Notes: generated by a model not told the origin, from the letters alone. Shown: positions 1-12,546, numbered from the stretch's first letter. The stretch is DNA of 64,000 nucleotides from Calendula officinalis (GCA_963853835.1 OY970820.1:51952407-52016406); one strand, 5' to 3'. Numbers and translations: made by a program.

Positions 1-261
1 AAATATGATAACTATACTTAATTAGATAAAATTTGATAGTTAGTGGAGGATTGGTCCCACATATATTGATTAAAGTGAATTTAATGATATTTAAAAGTAA
101 AAGTAATTATACATATGTCGTTTCACTTTATTAAAGGACATAGTTAGTGGGTGTGGCTCCCACTATCTTTTACCAAATATGGTAAGTTTTCAAAGTATAT
201 CACTTATTTTGAAACACTTCAAAATAAAAAATGTATCACTTATTTTGAAACGAAGGAAGTA
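1..261. repeat. Stowaway-like MITE, right part only
   Basis: The right end at about 229-259 reads as the inverse of the Stowaway-type terminus TTCCTTCGTTTCAAAATAAG and is followed by TA at 260-261. An internal copy of the same end lies at about 194-214. The left terminus is outside the window. The same terminus recurs at 7966-8760. Confidence 0.55.
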
Positions 262-431
262 TAAAAAAACTCAAATGTTTTATAGCAAAAAAAATTTGTA
301 ATCATCAAAAGTTAAAAAAAATGAAAACACAAAGAAAAATGTGGCAAAAAATAATTGAGGCAAGTTGTATTCGAGCCTCTGACAAACTTTTCATTAGCAA
401 GAGTGTTATCCTTTTGCACCATAATTTAATA

Positions 432-725
432 CTTTCTCCGATTTAAAATAAGTGCTACATTTTTACTTTCAGGTTTTTTGATGCAAAATATTGTAATAAA
501 GATTATGATAGATTAAAGAGGATAATTAATGAAGAGGGTCCCACTATAATATTGGCTTTATTGAAGAAAGGGAAAAAAGAAAATAATTAATGACGTTTAA
601 TAAAGTTAAGTAAGGATAAAATGATAATTTTTATATACAAAAGTTTACCAAATAAGGAAAGTGTAGCACTTATTTTGAATCATCTATATTAGGAAAGTGT
701 AGCACTTATTTTGAATCGGAGGAAG
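432..725. repeat. Stowaway-like MITE (294 bp)
   Basis: The left end begins CTTTCTCCGATTTAAAATAA after TA (430-431). The right end is its inverse complement and is followed by TA (726-727). The right terminus is duplicated inside the element at about 661-680. TA target duplication and the CTCCG-type terminus are Stowaway (Tc1/mariner-derived) hallmarks. There is no coding content. Confidence 0.7.
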
Positions 726-1742
726 TATTTGTCAAGATTTACTTCACTTTAAAATATAAACACAACACGTTTGGGTGTGCTGGAAAAATCTCAGTAGTCG
801 AGTTACTATTCATCATTTGTAAAATGTATTAAGAACTAGTAGGTTTTACCCGCGCGTTGCCGCGGTGGATAATAAAATGATACCCAAAATACTATTTGTT
901 GATATTTATATGAAACCTGAAAATTTGTTTTAAATTAAGAAAATACAACATCTAAAGATTGTTTTAAATTAATAAAATAAAATAAGGGCTTCAAAAGTCA
1001 AGACATATGTTTTAAGATACTTCGTATGAGGAAAAAACCCCCTTTAAGGCAGAGGTTCATTTGCGTTAAATACGGGTACACACAAAGCATGTGATCACCT
1101 TATTATTAGCCGGCTCAAGCGAACTGTAACCTAAGTTACAAAAAAGAAGAAAAGAAAAAGTTTATATCTAAATATATAAATAACTTAAAGTTTTTTAAAT
1201 CTTAAATAGAAAATAGTAATATTCAAAAGTTGAGGGGGTTTTTAGAAAGTTTCTAAAAGTATCTCAATTTGCTTTCGTAGAAAAGGAAAAAAGGTTTAAG
1301 GATAATTTCGTCATTTGCATTATCCATTTAATAAATGGAAAGTAATACAGCAGTCACCATCACCAAAGTCCAAGAGAATTACTAATTTATAAAAATATCC
1401 TTTCATTCAACAAATGAGAAAGTTTTATCAAGGAGAAAATAGTAAATACAAAGTCAACAATTGCGTCTGAGGAAGAAAGATTACGTCAGAGAAATAAGAA
1501 AATGACCTGCATGTATGTGTGTAACCGTTAATCAAAACGTAAATGTAATATACTGAATATGTAAATACAAAAATAGACAAACAAGTCAAAACAAAGTTTT
1601 TATATATTCAAATAATAATAACTGATGCGAAGGTAAAAAAGATTAGTGCGTGAGTTAAGTTTTTATAATAATATGCTATTAATACTAATTATTAATTAAA
1701 TTTATAAATATAAAGTTCTTTTTGCTATTTGTAATAGAGTTG
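726..1742. other. AT-rich intergenic DNA without a gene
   Basis: No open frame of substance and no exon-like codon pattern was seen on either strand. One small GC-rich inverted motif, ACCCGCGCGTTGCCGCGG at about 848-865, resembles the hairpins near the ends of some plant transposons (Helitron-like ends are one option). A similar motif occurs at 12550-12567. Confidence 0.5.
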
Positions 1743-2505
1743 CGTTCAAGGAGGTCCATTATTTTTATGAAATCCCGATGAATAAATCTCAACGATTGAT
1801 CAATAAGATCTAATAGTCAAGATTAATCACATATTTTATATATTGAGGGATATTTTGGTCATTTTGTAAAAAATAAAAATATTTTTTATTTTTTATTTTA
1901 GAATTTTTATTTTTTATTTTAAAATTTTTATTTTTTATTTTAAAATTATGAAGAAGTATTCTGGTTATTTGGCACTTAAAAAAAATTAATTTTAATTTTA
2001 TATTATTTTTTTTAAACTTTTTTTTATTTATTTTATATTTTTTTTATTAAAAAATAATATATATTTGATAATTACGTGTATGACTTAATTACATGTGATT
2101 TTAGTGTAAAATCACATGTGATTGTATATATTTAATCACATTTTATGTTTAGTTCAATCATAGGTGATTTACTATAATAATTTTTTTAAAAAAATATTTT
2201 TTTAAAAAACAATAATAAAGAAATAAAAAAATAACAAATTTAAAATAAAAATTTAGAATAAAAAAAAATTCGAATGACCAAAATACACCTCAATTAAAAA
2301 TTAGAAAAATAAAAATAAAAAAAAAAGAATTTAAAATTTTAAAATTTAAAATAAAAAAAGTCCAAATTTTTTTAAGTGTCAAACGACCAAAATATCCCTT
2401 TATGTATATAATATGTGATTAATCTTGAGCATTATATATTATTGATTAATGGTTGAGATTTTTTCTCAAAACTTGATATAAATAATATACCTCTTTGAAC
2501 GTTTC
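1743..2505. repeat. Long inverted-repeat MITE with AATCACATGTGATT palindromes
   Basis: The two ends are inverted copies of roughly 180 bp, starting CGTTCAAGGAGGTCCATTAT on the left and CGTTCAAAGAGGTATATTAT on the right complement. Both arms carry the phrase GATATTTTGGTC. The centre (about 2080-2180) has several copies of the perfect 14-bp palindrome AATCACATGTGATT or near variants. Arms this long suggest a Mutator-like non-autonomous element. No clear target duplication was found. Confidence 0.6.
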
Positions 2506-2821
2506 TTATTTTGTAGTAATAGAAACTATACAATTGAAAAACAAGAGTATGCATGGAAGCACAACTTAATTTGAAATATCTTTTCTATAGTTTGAAACCA
2601 AAATATAAAAAGACTACTAATCACATAAAATATTTCGTTTAATAAAATAATGTAATGACGTAACTACCTCATTTTAAAATTTTTAAATTTAAATTACTAA
2701 TAAAACAGAGAAAATCGTTTGTGTCCTTTTGTACCACTGAAAGAAATAAGTCGTAGAAACTTTCTTTAATTATAAAATTAAAATATATAAAGAAGTATTC
2801 AGAGTAGTTTTTAATTTTCAT

Positions 2822-3380
2822 GTATTCTTAAGGGATAGATCTCAATCATTAATTAATTATAAATAACGGTCAAGATAAATAAATCATATATTTTGTAGAC
2901 GGAGGGGTATTTTGGTCATTTTTACAAATTTTTTTATTATTTATTTTAGAATTATTATAAGTTTTACTATTATTTATTTTATTATTTTTTTCTTCTAAAT
3001 TTATCTATATTTCATTATACATAATGTGATAATCACATGTGATTTTATACTAAATTACATGTGATTATATACTAAATCACATGTAATTATACTAAAACAT
3101 CACATGTGATTAAATATACAATCACATGTAATTGTACATTATAATAAAACGTGATTAAGTACATCACGTAAGTATATCTAATACTATTTTTTTTAACGGA
3201 AAAAATAATAAAAAGGTAAAAAAAAGTAAAAAATAAAATAATTTTTAAATAAAAAATAAAAAAAGTAAAAAATAAATAAAATAATATTGAACACTAAATC
3301 TTATTTATCAACGATTGTGATTTTTTATCCTACACAAAAATTAATAAATACCTTGAACATTTCACAAAACATATAATAAG
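2822..3380. repeat. Degenerate relative of the 1743-2505 element
   Basis: The left part (GGGTATTTTGGTCATTTT near 2907) and the right part echo the arms of the element at 1743-2505. The centre (about 3025-3135) again holds repeated AATCACATGTGATT-like palindromes. The flanks (2506-2821 and 3381-3833) are AT-rich and show no gene. Confidence 0.45.
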
Positions 3381-3833
3381 ATCTAATTAATACTGTAATA
3401 CCTTAGTATGTTTATTTTGTAATAACTCTCCCTTTGTGGTGATAAAGGTGAAAATACGTTGATGGTTTGCACAATTAACATTGAGGTTGGTTGTATAAAA
3501 GTTATGGTTATTGTGCAATTAACTGGTTTAATGGGGACTCGGTTAAAAGGACGGGTCAAAACTAAGCGAGTTTTTCTTAGAATCGACTTGATTTGACCCG
3601 GTGAGTATTATGAAAACCGGTGATCCAGTGACCTAGTTTTGTAACATTTTTACTTCAAATGTATAACAATGTACGCGCATTACTACATGATGTACACATT
3701 TTTTGTAATTTTTTTATATGTTCTTAGTTCATCCGGGTTGACCAGCCGGTTAAACCCGTTGACTCGTGACTTGGCAATCTTACTGGGCAGAGTAATAATA
3801 CGGGTTTAAACATTGCAAAAATCATTTATATAC

Positions 3834-5866
3834 CATGGCTAAGGCAGGATAGAGTCGGATAGTTTCGGTCAAAGCTGCATGAAGATATTGCATCTTCTCG
3901 AGCGTGGCCTCGGTCACACAAGCCTCGAAATCCGCAACATTCTCGATCTTTTCTTTGGTGCCGATTGCTTCTTTGATATCTTTTGCAACCTTGTCTTGAA
4001 TTTTAGGATGTTTGCAAAGCATGCAAATGAGCCAAGACATAGAAATGGCTATGGGATCTTTACCGGCAAGCACAAAGTTTAGTATTATATCTCGCAAGTA
4101 CTTTGGATCTTTTTCCTTTTGTACAAACCTCGAAAGGATGTCTTCTTTCTTGACCTACCAAATTCATTAATTCTAAGGGTGATCAAGATAATGGATCAAA
4201 AATGTATTAAAAGGTAGCATAATTATTTTATTTTTATTTGGGTTACATATATAGTTATCTACTATTTTCTCTTATTAAGGCAACCATTATCGAAGAGATT
4301 TTTAAATGTCTATATGATATATAAAACGATAAACTCAAATGATCAAACCATAAACATTAACTTTTTATAAGCTCATATCTATTATCCACACACCTTCTAA
4401 AATAGTTGAAAAGAAAACTTTATTACCAAGTTATGAAGATGTTCATAAATTTTGACATCTTGATAAGGGTAACGGTAAGACTACTCGAAGCTAAAGTTAT
4501 GAAGTGTTAATAGTTCAAGACTCTAAGGAAGTTAGGGTGGGCGCTCCTAGATAGCTTGAGTGTGCCATATTGGAATGAGAGTTCGTATAAAGTAATTTTT
4601 ATTAATTTCATATTAGATGATAATTATACCCTTAATAAAAGGGGTTAAATGAAAAATATAATAAAAGGAAAGTAAGGACAAAATTATCTCTTGGTATGAA
4701 ATTGCTCTGTATGGATAAAAATTGCTCTGTACGAATCAGTTCCATATTGGAATATCCTTTGTAAGATAACATAATTAATACATCATGACAGATGTCATAG
4801 AATACTTGAGGCTGATGACACTAATTAATATTTCATCCGTCCCGTAAAAAAATTCTCATTTCTTCTTAAAATTTTGTCCCACAAAAAAATTTTCATTTTT
4901 CAAATTCAAGCGCTCACTTAATATAATAATATTATTATCAATGATTCCACCGTTAAAACTCTTTCTCTCTCAAATCTAACATTATATTTTAATCAAAAGT
5001 ATTACTATTAAGGAACCCACCACTAAGTATTTCCTAAAATCTTGTGCCTAAAAAATAAGAACTTTTTTATAGGACGGAAAGGCTATAACTTAGCAAAACC
5101 ATTAAATAAGTAATGTTTGGACATTATTTGACAAAAATTAGAGGGTAGATTTATATAAGTAATTAATATGTTAATTAATTGTACCACTACAATCACCTAC
5201 CATCATAAAGTCATAAACGCTATAACCACTACCCACAACTTTAAATATTCAAGTAAATCAAAAGTCGACAAAGGTATCTCACCACTACTACCTACCACCA
5301 ATCACCATCACCACCACATGCCAACTATAACCACCACCATCACTACCACCACTAACCACTACATGCCAACCACCACCACTTGCCGCCGCCTCCACCACTG
5401 ATTTTATAATTGATGTATAATATATGTTTATGTATAAATTATAAAACAACAAAAGCAGTCAATAAGGACAAATTCATCATTTATATAATTCAATTTTTTT
5501 TCCGACCAACTAAATAATATATTTAATTAAAATAAATTTGGAATCCAATTTAACATATTTCAATTCTTTTTCTAGATTTTATTTCTTGTTAGGACATTTT
5601 ATATTGTAATTAATAGTCTAGAAATTAGTTTTGACACATTTAGATAGTATTAAACTAGTGGTTAAGATAACCATGGACAATTAATGAATAGGTATGAATA
5701 GATCAAGGTTATTCACTAATTATAACTTTTCACACTTAATCAAATTACCATTTGGAAAAGTTATCTCTAACTTCTCTCTACTTTCTCTCACTAAAACACA
5801 CATTTTACACACTAGATCTCAAATTCATATTGAAATCAATGAATTGATGTTCAATCAAAGCTTCTC

Positions 5867-5925
<59 letters not shown>

Positions 5926-8900
5926 GAACGAAATAGCACATTATAATCTTGTCATTAACAAGAAATAAAGATTTCATTTAACCTTTATAAATAAGAATAT
6001 TTTTAAGACAATTGAGTTTTAAATTAACATATATTAAATAATATTAAAAAAAACTTTTGCCAAAATTTACGGATGTCTTTTAGGAGGCGCAGGTAGGGGT
6101 GTTGACGAGTTGAACTTTTAACGAGCTACTCGAGCTCGAGCTCGTTTATATCGAGCTCGAGCCTATACTAATTCGATCTCGAGTAGGGCTCGAACATAAA
6201 ACAATACTCGATTAATCTCACGAGCCGAACCTAATAATTTAATACTCGACTCGGCTCGTTCGATAGCTCACTTAGTCTCGAGCTGAACGAGCCAGACGAT
6301 CTTAACGAGCCGATCCTAACGAGCCAAACAAGTATTTTATACAATTAGTACAAGTGTTGATACAGTAAGTACAAAAATATACATACATTATATAAGGGTA
6401 TCAATGAGTCGAGTAATTAACGAGCTTTTCGAGTTTGTAAATTGGTTCATTTCAAAAAATATGGAATCATAAACAAGTATCGAGCTCGAGCTCGAACACT
6501 ATATAAATATTCGAGCTCGAGCCCAATTTTAAAACCTTATACGAGCTCGAGTCGAGCTCGAGCCGAGTAATTACTAAATGAGCCGAGCCGAGCCCAAACT
6601 TCTTGATATTCGACTCGACTCGAATCGTTAACACTCCTAGGCGCAGGAGGTGCGGATGCACATGTGACATGACACACGATTTAAAAGGTGTCAAATTTTT
6701 TATATACATATTATATATAATCTTAAAATTTTAAGCAAACTTAGTAATTTAATAAGAAATTTTGAAAGCCCTATTATCTTATATTTAAAGGATCTACTTT
6801 CGTCTATTAGCATTAAGACCTTTAGAATTTTGGACGCCCTGCCCAAAACTATTACCGTCAAAAAGAGTGTGCAAAAAGCGTTATATCAAGACGGAAATTT
6901 ACGACTGAGCTGGAGCCGTTTCCATTTTGGCCCTGCGCGGCTGCTTCGGAACAGGGAATTGTATGTATGTATAATAAAACCCCATGTGTACCTTTGTTTT
7001 TTTTTTAACGTCCAGTTAATAAGTTAGTGATTCGAGTCTAAACAGTAACATTCACAAGGGACAATATGTCTTTCCTCGAACCCTCCACCTATGGGGAATA
7101 AACCCCACCACCTATGTCCATGATAGGACTTGAACTCTCAACCTCAAGGTTATGGGCAAACACCATACCGCTAGACTAGGGGTGCTTATCGGGCCAAAAC
7201 CGAACCGAACCGAACCGATAGAACCGATAACCGATAACGATGAATTTTCAAAACCGAAACCGAACCGATAACATGTTATCGGTTTCAGTTCGGTTCGGTT
7301 TCGGTTCGGTCCGGTTTCGGTTCGGTCCGGTTTCGGTTCGGTTCGGTCCGGTTATTTTAGGCCAAATGTTCATCCTTTTCCTAAAACCGAACCGAACTAG
7401 AACGATAACCGATAATGATGAATTTTCAAAACCGAAACCGAACCGATAACATGTTATCGGTTTCGGTTCGGTTCGGTTTCGGTCGGTTTTCGGTTTAGTT
7501 CGGTTTTTTCGGTCCAAATGCTCACCCCTTCGCTAGACCAAAGCCCCTTTGGTCCATGTGTACCTACTACCACCATTAATTTAAAAGAAACATACGTTTT
7601 TAATTCCGGATAAAAAATATATATGCTTACCGAGAACTCATCCTTAGACTTGTCCAATTGTTGAATCTTGATCTGGATCACATTATAAACATACTCATCA
7701 ACCACTTTTATATTTTTCTTCAACTCGGCTTCCGATCCGATATTTAAAAACTTCTTGATCTTCCATGACATGTCAACAAACCTTAGAGCAGTCAAATTGT
7801 TTGCATCATCGAATGCACGACTGAATCTAACACCTTCTTCAGTTGGACCACTCATGTTGTCAAGTTCTATTCCAAAACCAACTTTGAAGATCGAATCCAT
7901 TGTTGCTTTCATGAACAAGTCCTGCGTGTACATATATATCATGAATCATTTATAGTAGTAGTATATTCCTTCGTTTCAAAATAAGTGATACACTTTGAAA
8001 ACTTATATTATTTGGTAAAAAGTAGTGAAGTCTACACCCACTAAGAGCATCCCCAATGGTTAACCTCACAATGACTTATTATTTTTGCTACATCAACCAA
8101 AGACCTATTTATAAAAAGCATCTCCAATGGTTAACCTTTCAAAAAGCTTTTTCTTATTAAATTTACTAGTTTACCTTTATGTATCTCAAATGTTTTATAA
8201 ATACCCCTCAAATATAATTTGACAATTTGTATAGCATTTTATAAAACTTAACATATCACAAAAAAACAAAACTAATCATCATGCTTATTCTTTAATGATA
8301 ATAGTGAAATAGGACAAAGTTATCTTTATAGTTATAAATATAGTAAATGATTCACATATAAATTTATATAGGGGTTGAAATGTAAGATTAGTAAATACAT
8401 GGACTAAATAAATCAAACATTAAAAGTAAGTTAAGAGGTTATGGAAGAATAAGTCATTTGAATAAGCTTTCAAAAAAGCTCTTCACTCCAATAGTAAAAA
8501 GTCATGTAAAAGCTTATTTAAATAGTAATAAGCTTTACAAAAAGCTTCCATTGGAGATGCTCTAACTATCTCTTTTAATATAGTGAAATGTCACATTTAC
8601 TTTTAGTTATACTTTTAAACACAATTAATTTCGCTTTAATCAAATGTGTGGGACTCACTAACTATCCAATTTAATCTAATATATAAAACCTTCACTATTA
8701 TCTTTTACATCAAAACCGCGTGAGATCGAAAGTGTATCACTTATTTTGAAACAGAAGAAGTATGATGTTTGGGAGGTGATTTCTAGCCCAAGTAAATAAC
8801 TTCACAAACGAAATATATAAATGTTACAGAAAACTGTACAACATATTAAAGAAATAATTATAATGTGTAAAGTAACATATGTGGTCTAGAAATCAGTTGC

Positions 8901-9593
8901 CTGATGTTTAGCTCTAGTATCTAATGATCGCGATCAACCGGCTTTCAGGGGGCAGCCAAATGTTACCGAAAATTAAGTATAATAAAATGATCCGATCGAA
9001 ACTCACATTTATATCGATTGTTTGGTTGTTATTTGCGGCTTCCGACAATATGTTGCCAAGTTTTATTGTATTTTTTCTGAAGGTTGCACAGCTAAAATCT
9101 CTCAACACTTTTGTCGAGAACTCGTGGCTCGATACTTTCCTCTGTTCTAGCCATTTGACCCCATCGACTGTAAATATTCCGTCACCAAGCAGATCCTTCA
9201 TGATTTCATGGAAGTACGGTCCCTACAATATTTCGCGCAAAACATGAAACCTTATCAAATCGAGTTCCAAGTAATTTGCTAGGGTCCATATATAATTAAA
9301 CATACCTTGCCATAATTTTTGAAATTAGTTTTGAGGATATACTCCACATTCGCGGGATCAGTTGTGTAGATCTCACCATGAAAAGGGCTAATCAATCTGA
9401 AAGTTTTGTATAATGCTGCAAGGTTAGTCAGGTAGTGGTGCGCCTGGTTGAAGTTGATGACCAAATGCAACACAGTCCCGACAATCGGGTGATATTTCTT
9501 CCAATGTTGTCGATTGACGATGTACAGAAAAGTAAGAACAAGAAATGAAGCTGCAGTTATTGTTATGAACATTGGATTTGAAATAAAATCCAT
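3834..9593 (-). CDS. CYP704-like cytochrome P450, 3' exon not in view
   Basis: Membrane-anchored P450 mono-oxygenase of the plant CYP86 clan; CYP704 members hydroxylate fatty acids. Four minus-strand exons join in phase 0 with GT/AG borders: 9593-9306, 9222-9007, 7921-7631 and 4154-3834 (372 codons, no stop). Visible features are an N-terminal hydrophobic anchor (about residues 8-28), helix-C WLEQR (WxxxR), the YGKGPY and GDGIFTVDG blocks, KKEDILSRF, and the K-helix ETIR (ExxR). The I-helix reads AGKDPIA where the family has AGKDTTA, so the oxygen-activating Thr is Pro. The exon with the heme-ligand Cys (FxxGxRxCxG) should follow 3834, but 1-3833 contains nothing like it. The gene is either truncated or its last intron runs out of the window. 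Intron 3 is 3.5 kb and transposon-filled. CYP704 is recognised from sequence style, not a search. Confidence 0.75.
4831..5083. repeat. Stowaway-like MITE in P450 intron 3
   Basis: The termini TTTCATCCGTCCCGTAAAAA and the inverse CCTTTCCGTCCTATAAAAA are flanked by TA at 4829-4830 and 5084-5085. The element is non-coding. Confidence 0.6.
5168..5400. repeat. CCA/CAC-rich imperfect trinucleotide tract
   Basis: Low-complexity CCACCA/ATCACC repeat inside P450 intron 3. The open frame across it (His/Thr-rich) comes from the repeat and is not a gene. Confidence 0.6.
5870..5919. repeat. (TA)n microsatellite
   Basis: About 25 uninterrupted TA units in P450 intron 3. It is the shortest but one of the TA tracts in the window and is not flanked by a recognised transposon end. 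Confidence 0.95.
6094..6639. repeat. hAT-like MITE (546 bp), GAGCTCGAG-rich
   Basis: An exact 8-bp target duplication GGCGCAGG (6086-6093 and 6640-6647) flanks termini TAGGGGTGTTGACGAGTT and the inverse TAGGAGTGTTAACGATTC. Eight-base duplications and a (T/C)AGGGGTG terminus are hAT features. The interior is dense in the palindromic GAGCTCGAGCTC motif. It lies in P450 intron 3. Confidence 0.75.
6994..7553 (-). mobile_element. tRNA-derived SINE, split by a hAT MITE
   Basis: Read on the minus strand, a tRNA-like head carries a box A region (TCTAGCGGTATGGTG) and a box B (GAGAGTTCAAGTCC). It is followed by a body and an A-rich tail (7001-7009 on the complement). A 12-bp direct repeat CCATGTGTACCT flanks it (6982-6993 and 7554-7565), as expected for LINE-mediated insertion. 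The head is interrupted by the 7177-7530 element. The SINE sits in P450 intron 3. Confidence 0.7.
7177..7530. repeat. hAT-like MITE inserted in the SINE head
   Basis: An 8-bp target duplication CGCTAGAC lies at 7169-7176 and 7531-7538. The termini are TAGGGGTGCTTATCGGG and the inverse AAGGGGTGAGCATTTGG. The interior consists of ACCGAACCG-type repeats, with one segment (GATAACATGTTATCGG) duplicated. Open frames across it are artefacts of the repeat. Confidence 0.75.
7966..8760. repeat. Stowaway-like MITE in P450 intron 2
   Basis: The termini contain TCGTTTCAAAATAAGTGATA and its inverse and are flanked by TA (7964-7965 and 8761-8762). It belongs to the same family as the partial copy at 1-261. 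A second MITE (8045-8562) is inserted inside, so the element itself is about 275 bp. Confidence 0.7.
8045..8562. repeat. Tourist-like (PIF/Harbinger) MITE nested in the Stowaway copy
   Basis: TAA target duplications lie at 8042-8044 and 8563-8565. The termini are GAGCATCCCCAATGG and the inverse GAGCATCTCCAATGG. A 3-bp TWA duplication and a GAGCATC terminus fit the Tourist/PIF-Harbinger class. Confidence 0.75.
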
Positions 9594-9701
9594 GGAAGTT
9601 TCCGTTTTCTGAATTAATGAGTGGGAGTGTGTTTCTTTGAAAGAAGTTAGGGATTAAGGTAAGGAAGTGTGTGATACTCATTCTTATAGTGATTATCATT
9701 T

Positions 9702-9713
9702 TCTATATTTAAA
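9702..9713 (-). promoter_or_regulatory. Candidate TATA element of the P450 gene
   Basis: TTTAAATATAGA on the minus strand lies about 110 bp before the ATG at 9593, with a plausible short leader between. There is no other support. Confidence 0.35.
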
Positions 9714-9720
9714 AGTAGAG

Positions 9721-10500
9721 GTGATTTTTACACAACATGTATTGTATCCACCACAATTATTGCTAAATATATTTATATACTTAACTATAAAATTTGTACT
9801 ATGTGATGTATGAATTAAAAGTTGGGATGTAAAATTGAATTTCTTTTAAGAGTAGTTATCTATTAAGCTAACTGGAAAAAAATATATTATTGGTTCGGTG
9901 ATGTTATGTTGTACTTTCATAAGTCATGAAATTTAATAAATGAGGTTACAAGTCTAAATTAAAGGATGTCTGAGGCCTGTGCAAAATCACCGGTAACCGA
10001 TTGGAGACGCCAAATTGAACCGGAGCGGACTGAAACGAGTTGTATCAGTTTATCACTCGGTCCGGTTCCGAGCGGTTCGGTTCGGTCCAAAACCAAGAAA
10101 AAACTAAAAAAAGTTGAAATAACTTATTTGATTTTCAGTTTGTAAACGGATGGTTCAGTTCGGTTCCGAGTATCATCGGTTAAGCTTTTGAACCGCGCAC
10201 ATGACACATTTTATGACTCATTTAGCTATAAGCCTATAATCAAAGCAACATATTATACCATATTTTATTCCTCTGCCTCAAGTAACGTTCAAAAAGTCTA
10301 ATTGTAAGAGCAGCATGTTTTTAGAGACCACATGTCGTGGCAAAAGTATTTATGTTTTAAGGCAACATCATGTGGTCAAAAAAACGTTTCAGAGACGAGG
10401 CTACTGAGACGAAACTTTTAATGACACCCGTGGTGTCTAAAACTCTTTTGGGACCACTTTCAGATCTATTGCCACCACAATTGTTGTCTGTAAAACTTTT
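9721..10500. other. Intergenic DNA with one GGTTCGG-type repeat
   Basis: No gene is visible. About 9975-10203 is bounded by loosely inverted ends (TGTGCAAAATCACCGG and the inverse TGTGCGCGGTTCAAAAG). It carries the ACCGAACCG-type interior also seen at 7177-7530, so it is probably another old MITE. No target duplication was found. Confidence 0.45.

Positions 10501-11218
<718 letters not shown>

Positions 11219-11274
<56 letters not shown>
11219..11274. repeat. (TA)n microsatellite, about 28 units
   Basis: Pure TA run between family B (left) and family A (right) elements. Confidence 0.95.
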
Positions 11275-11276
<2 letters not shown>

Positions 11277-12453
11277 AGAGGGTTCCATTGAGAATTGATA
11301 TATTAGGTGAGAATGTGAGAATTAGGCAAAAAGACGCGCGGTGACATTTTTGTAATTAAGTCCAACTTTTCTGTCCCACACGCGGTGACATTTTTGTAAT
11401 TACGTCCAACTTTTCTTTAATCATCGATGATTTAACTGAGTGTAGTGTTTTTATCATCAATTATTAAACTATTGAGATTGTTTTTAATCATCGATGATTA
11501 ATCTTGACTATATGTTTAATCATCGATGATTAAACTTGAGTTTGGGTTTAATCATTGATGATTGAACTAGTCTGAATTTTTTATAAAATGCTCTTTAACT
11601 ACTAATGATTAATCTTTGACATTTTTTTAATCATCGATGATTAAACAGTTTAATCATCGATGATTAACCTTGTCTCCGTTTTTTAGATTCTTAATTCTCT
11701 ATAACATGCTGTTTAATCATCGATGATTAATCTTGACTATATGTTTAATCATCGATGATTAAACTTGAGTTTGAGTTTAATTATCGATGATTAAACTGAG
11801 TGTAGTGTTTAATCATCGATGATTAAACTTTATCTGTGTAATAATCATAAGATGCTCTTTTAATCTTCGATGATTAAACTTGACTATATGTTTAATCATC
11901 GATGATTAAACTTGAGTTTGGGTTTAATCATCGATGATTAAACTGAGTGTAGTGTTTAATCATCGATGATTAAACTTGACTATATGTTTAATCATCGATG
12001 ATTAAACTTGAGTTTGGGTTTAATCATCGATGATTAAACTGAGTATAGTGTTTAATCATCGATGATTAAACTTTATCTGTGTAATAATCATAAGATGCTC
12101 TTTTAATCATCGATGATTAAACTTGATAATGTGTTTAATCATTAATGATTAAACTTGGGGTTGGGTTTAATCATCGATGATTAAAAACAATCTCAAAAGT
12201 TTAATAATTGATGATTAAACACTACACCCAGTTTAATCATCGATGATTAAAGAAAGTTGGACTTAATTACAAAAATGCCACCGCGTGTGGGACAGAAAAG
12301 TTAGACTTAATTACAAAAATGACACCGCGCGCGTGAGGAATGTTGGACTTAATTATAAAAATGCCACCGCGCGCGTGAGGGCTGGAAGGAGATGAGAGGC
12401 TGAGATCTATTCTCACATTCTCATCTAATATATTAATTCTCAATGGAACTCAC

Positions 12454-12456
<3 letters not shown>
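11275..12456. repeat. Family A inverted-repeat transposon filled with a 14-bp palindrome array
   Basis: The termini (GGAGAGGGTTCCATTGAGAA; inverse on the right) are followed by TGAGAATGTGAGAAT and by two or three copies of GACATTTTTGTAATTAAGTC with CGCGCGGTG. The inverted arms run about 240 bp, reaching into the array. The centre (11417-12252) has, by my count, 17 exact copies of AATCATCGATGATT and about 7 variants. These are separated by recurring spacers TTGACTATATG, TTGAGTTTGGG and TGAGTGTAGTG. (TA)n lies on both sides. There is no coding frame. It is probably a non-autonomous Mutator-like element, but the superfamily is not proven. Confidence 0.75.

Positions 12457-12546
<90 letters not shown>
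12457..12546. repeat. (TA)n microsatellite, about 45 units
   Basis: Pure TA run on the right of the family A element. It is followed by the GC hairpin CCGCGCAATGCGGCGG. Confidence 0.95.

Noticed and set aside
7240..7517. Small proteins encoded in the ACCGAACCG region
   Set aside because: Repeat-derived frames inside a hAT-like MITE with exact 8-bp target duplications.
11417..12252. CRISPR-like repeat-spacer array
   Set aside because: Regular palindromic repeats with short spacers resemble one, but the host is a plant, spacers are only about 10-13 bp (some longer), they recur between arrays, and no cas genes exist.
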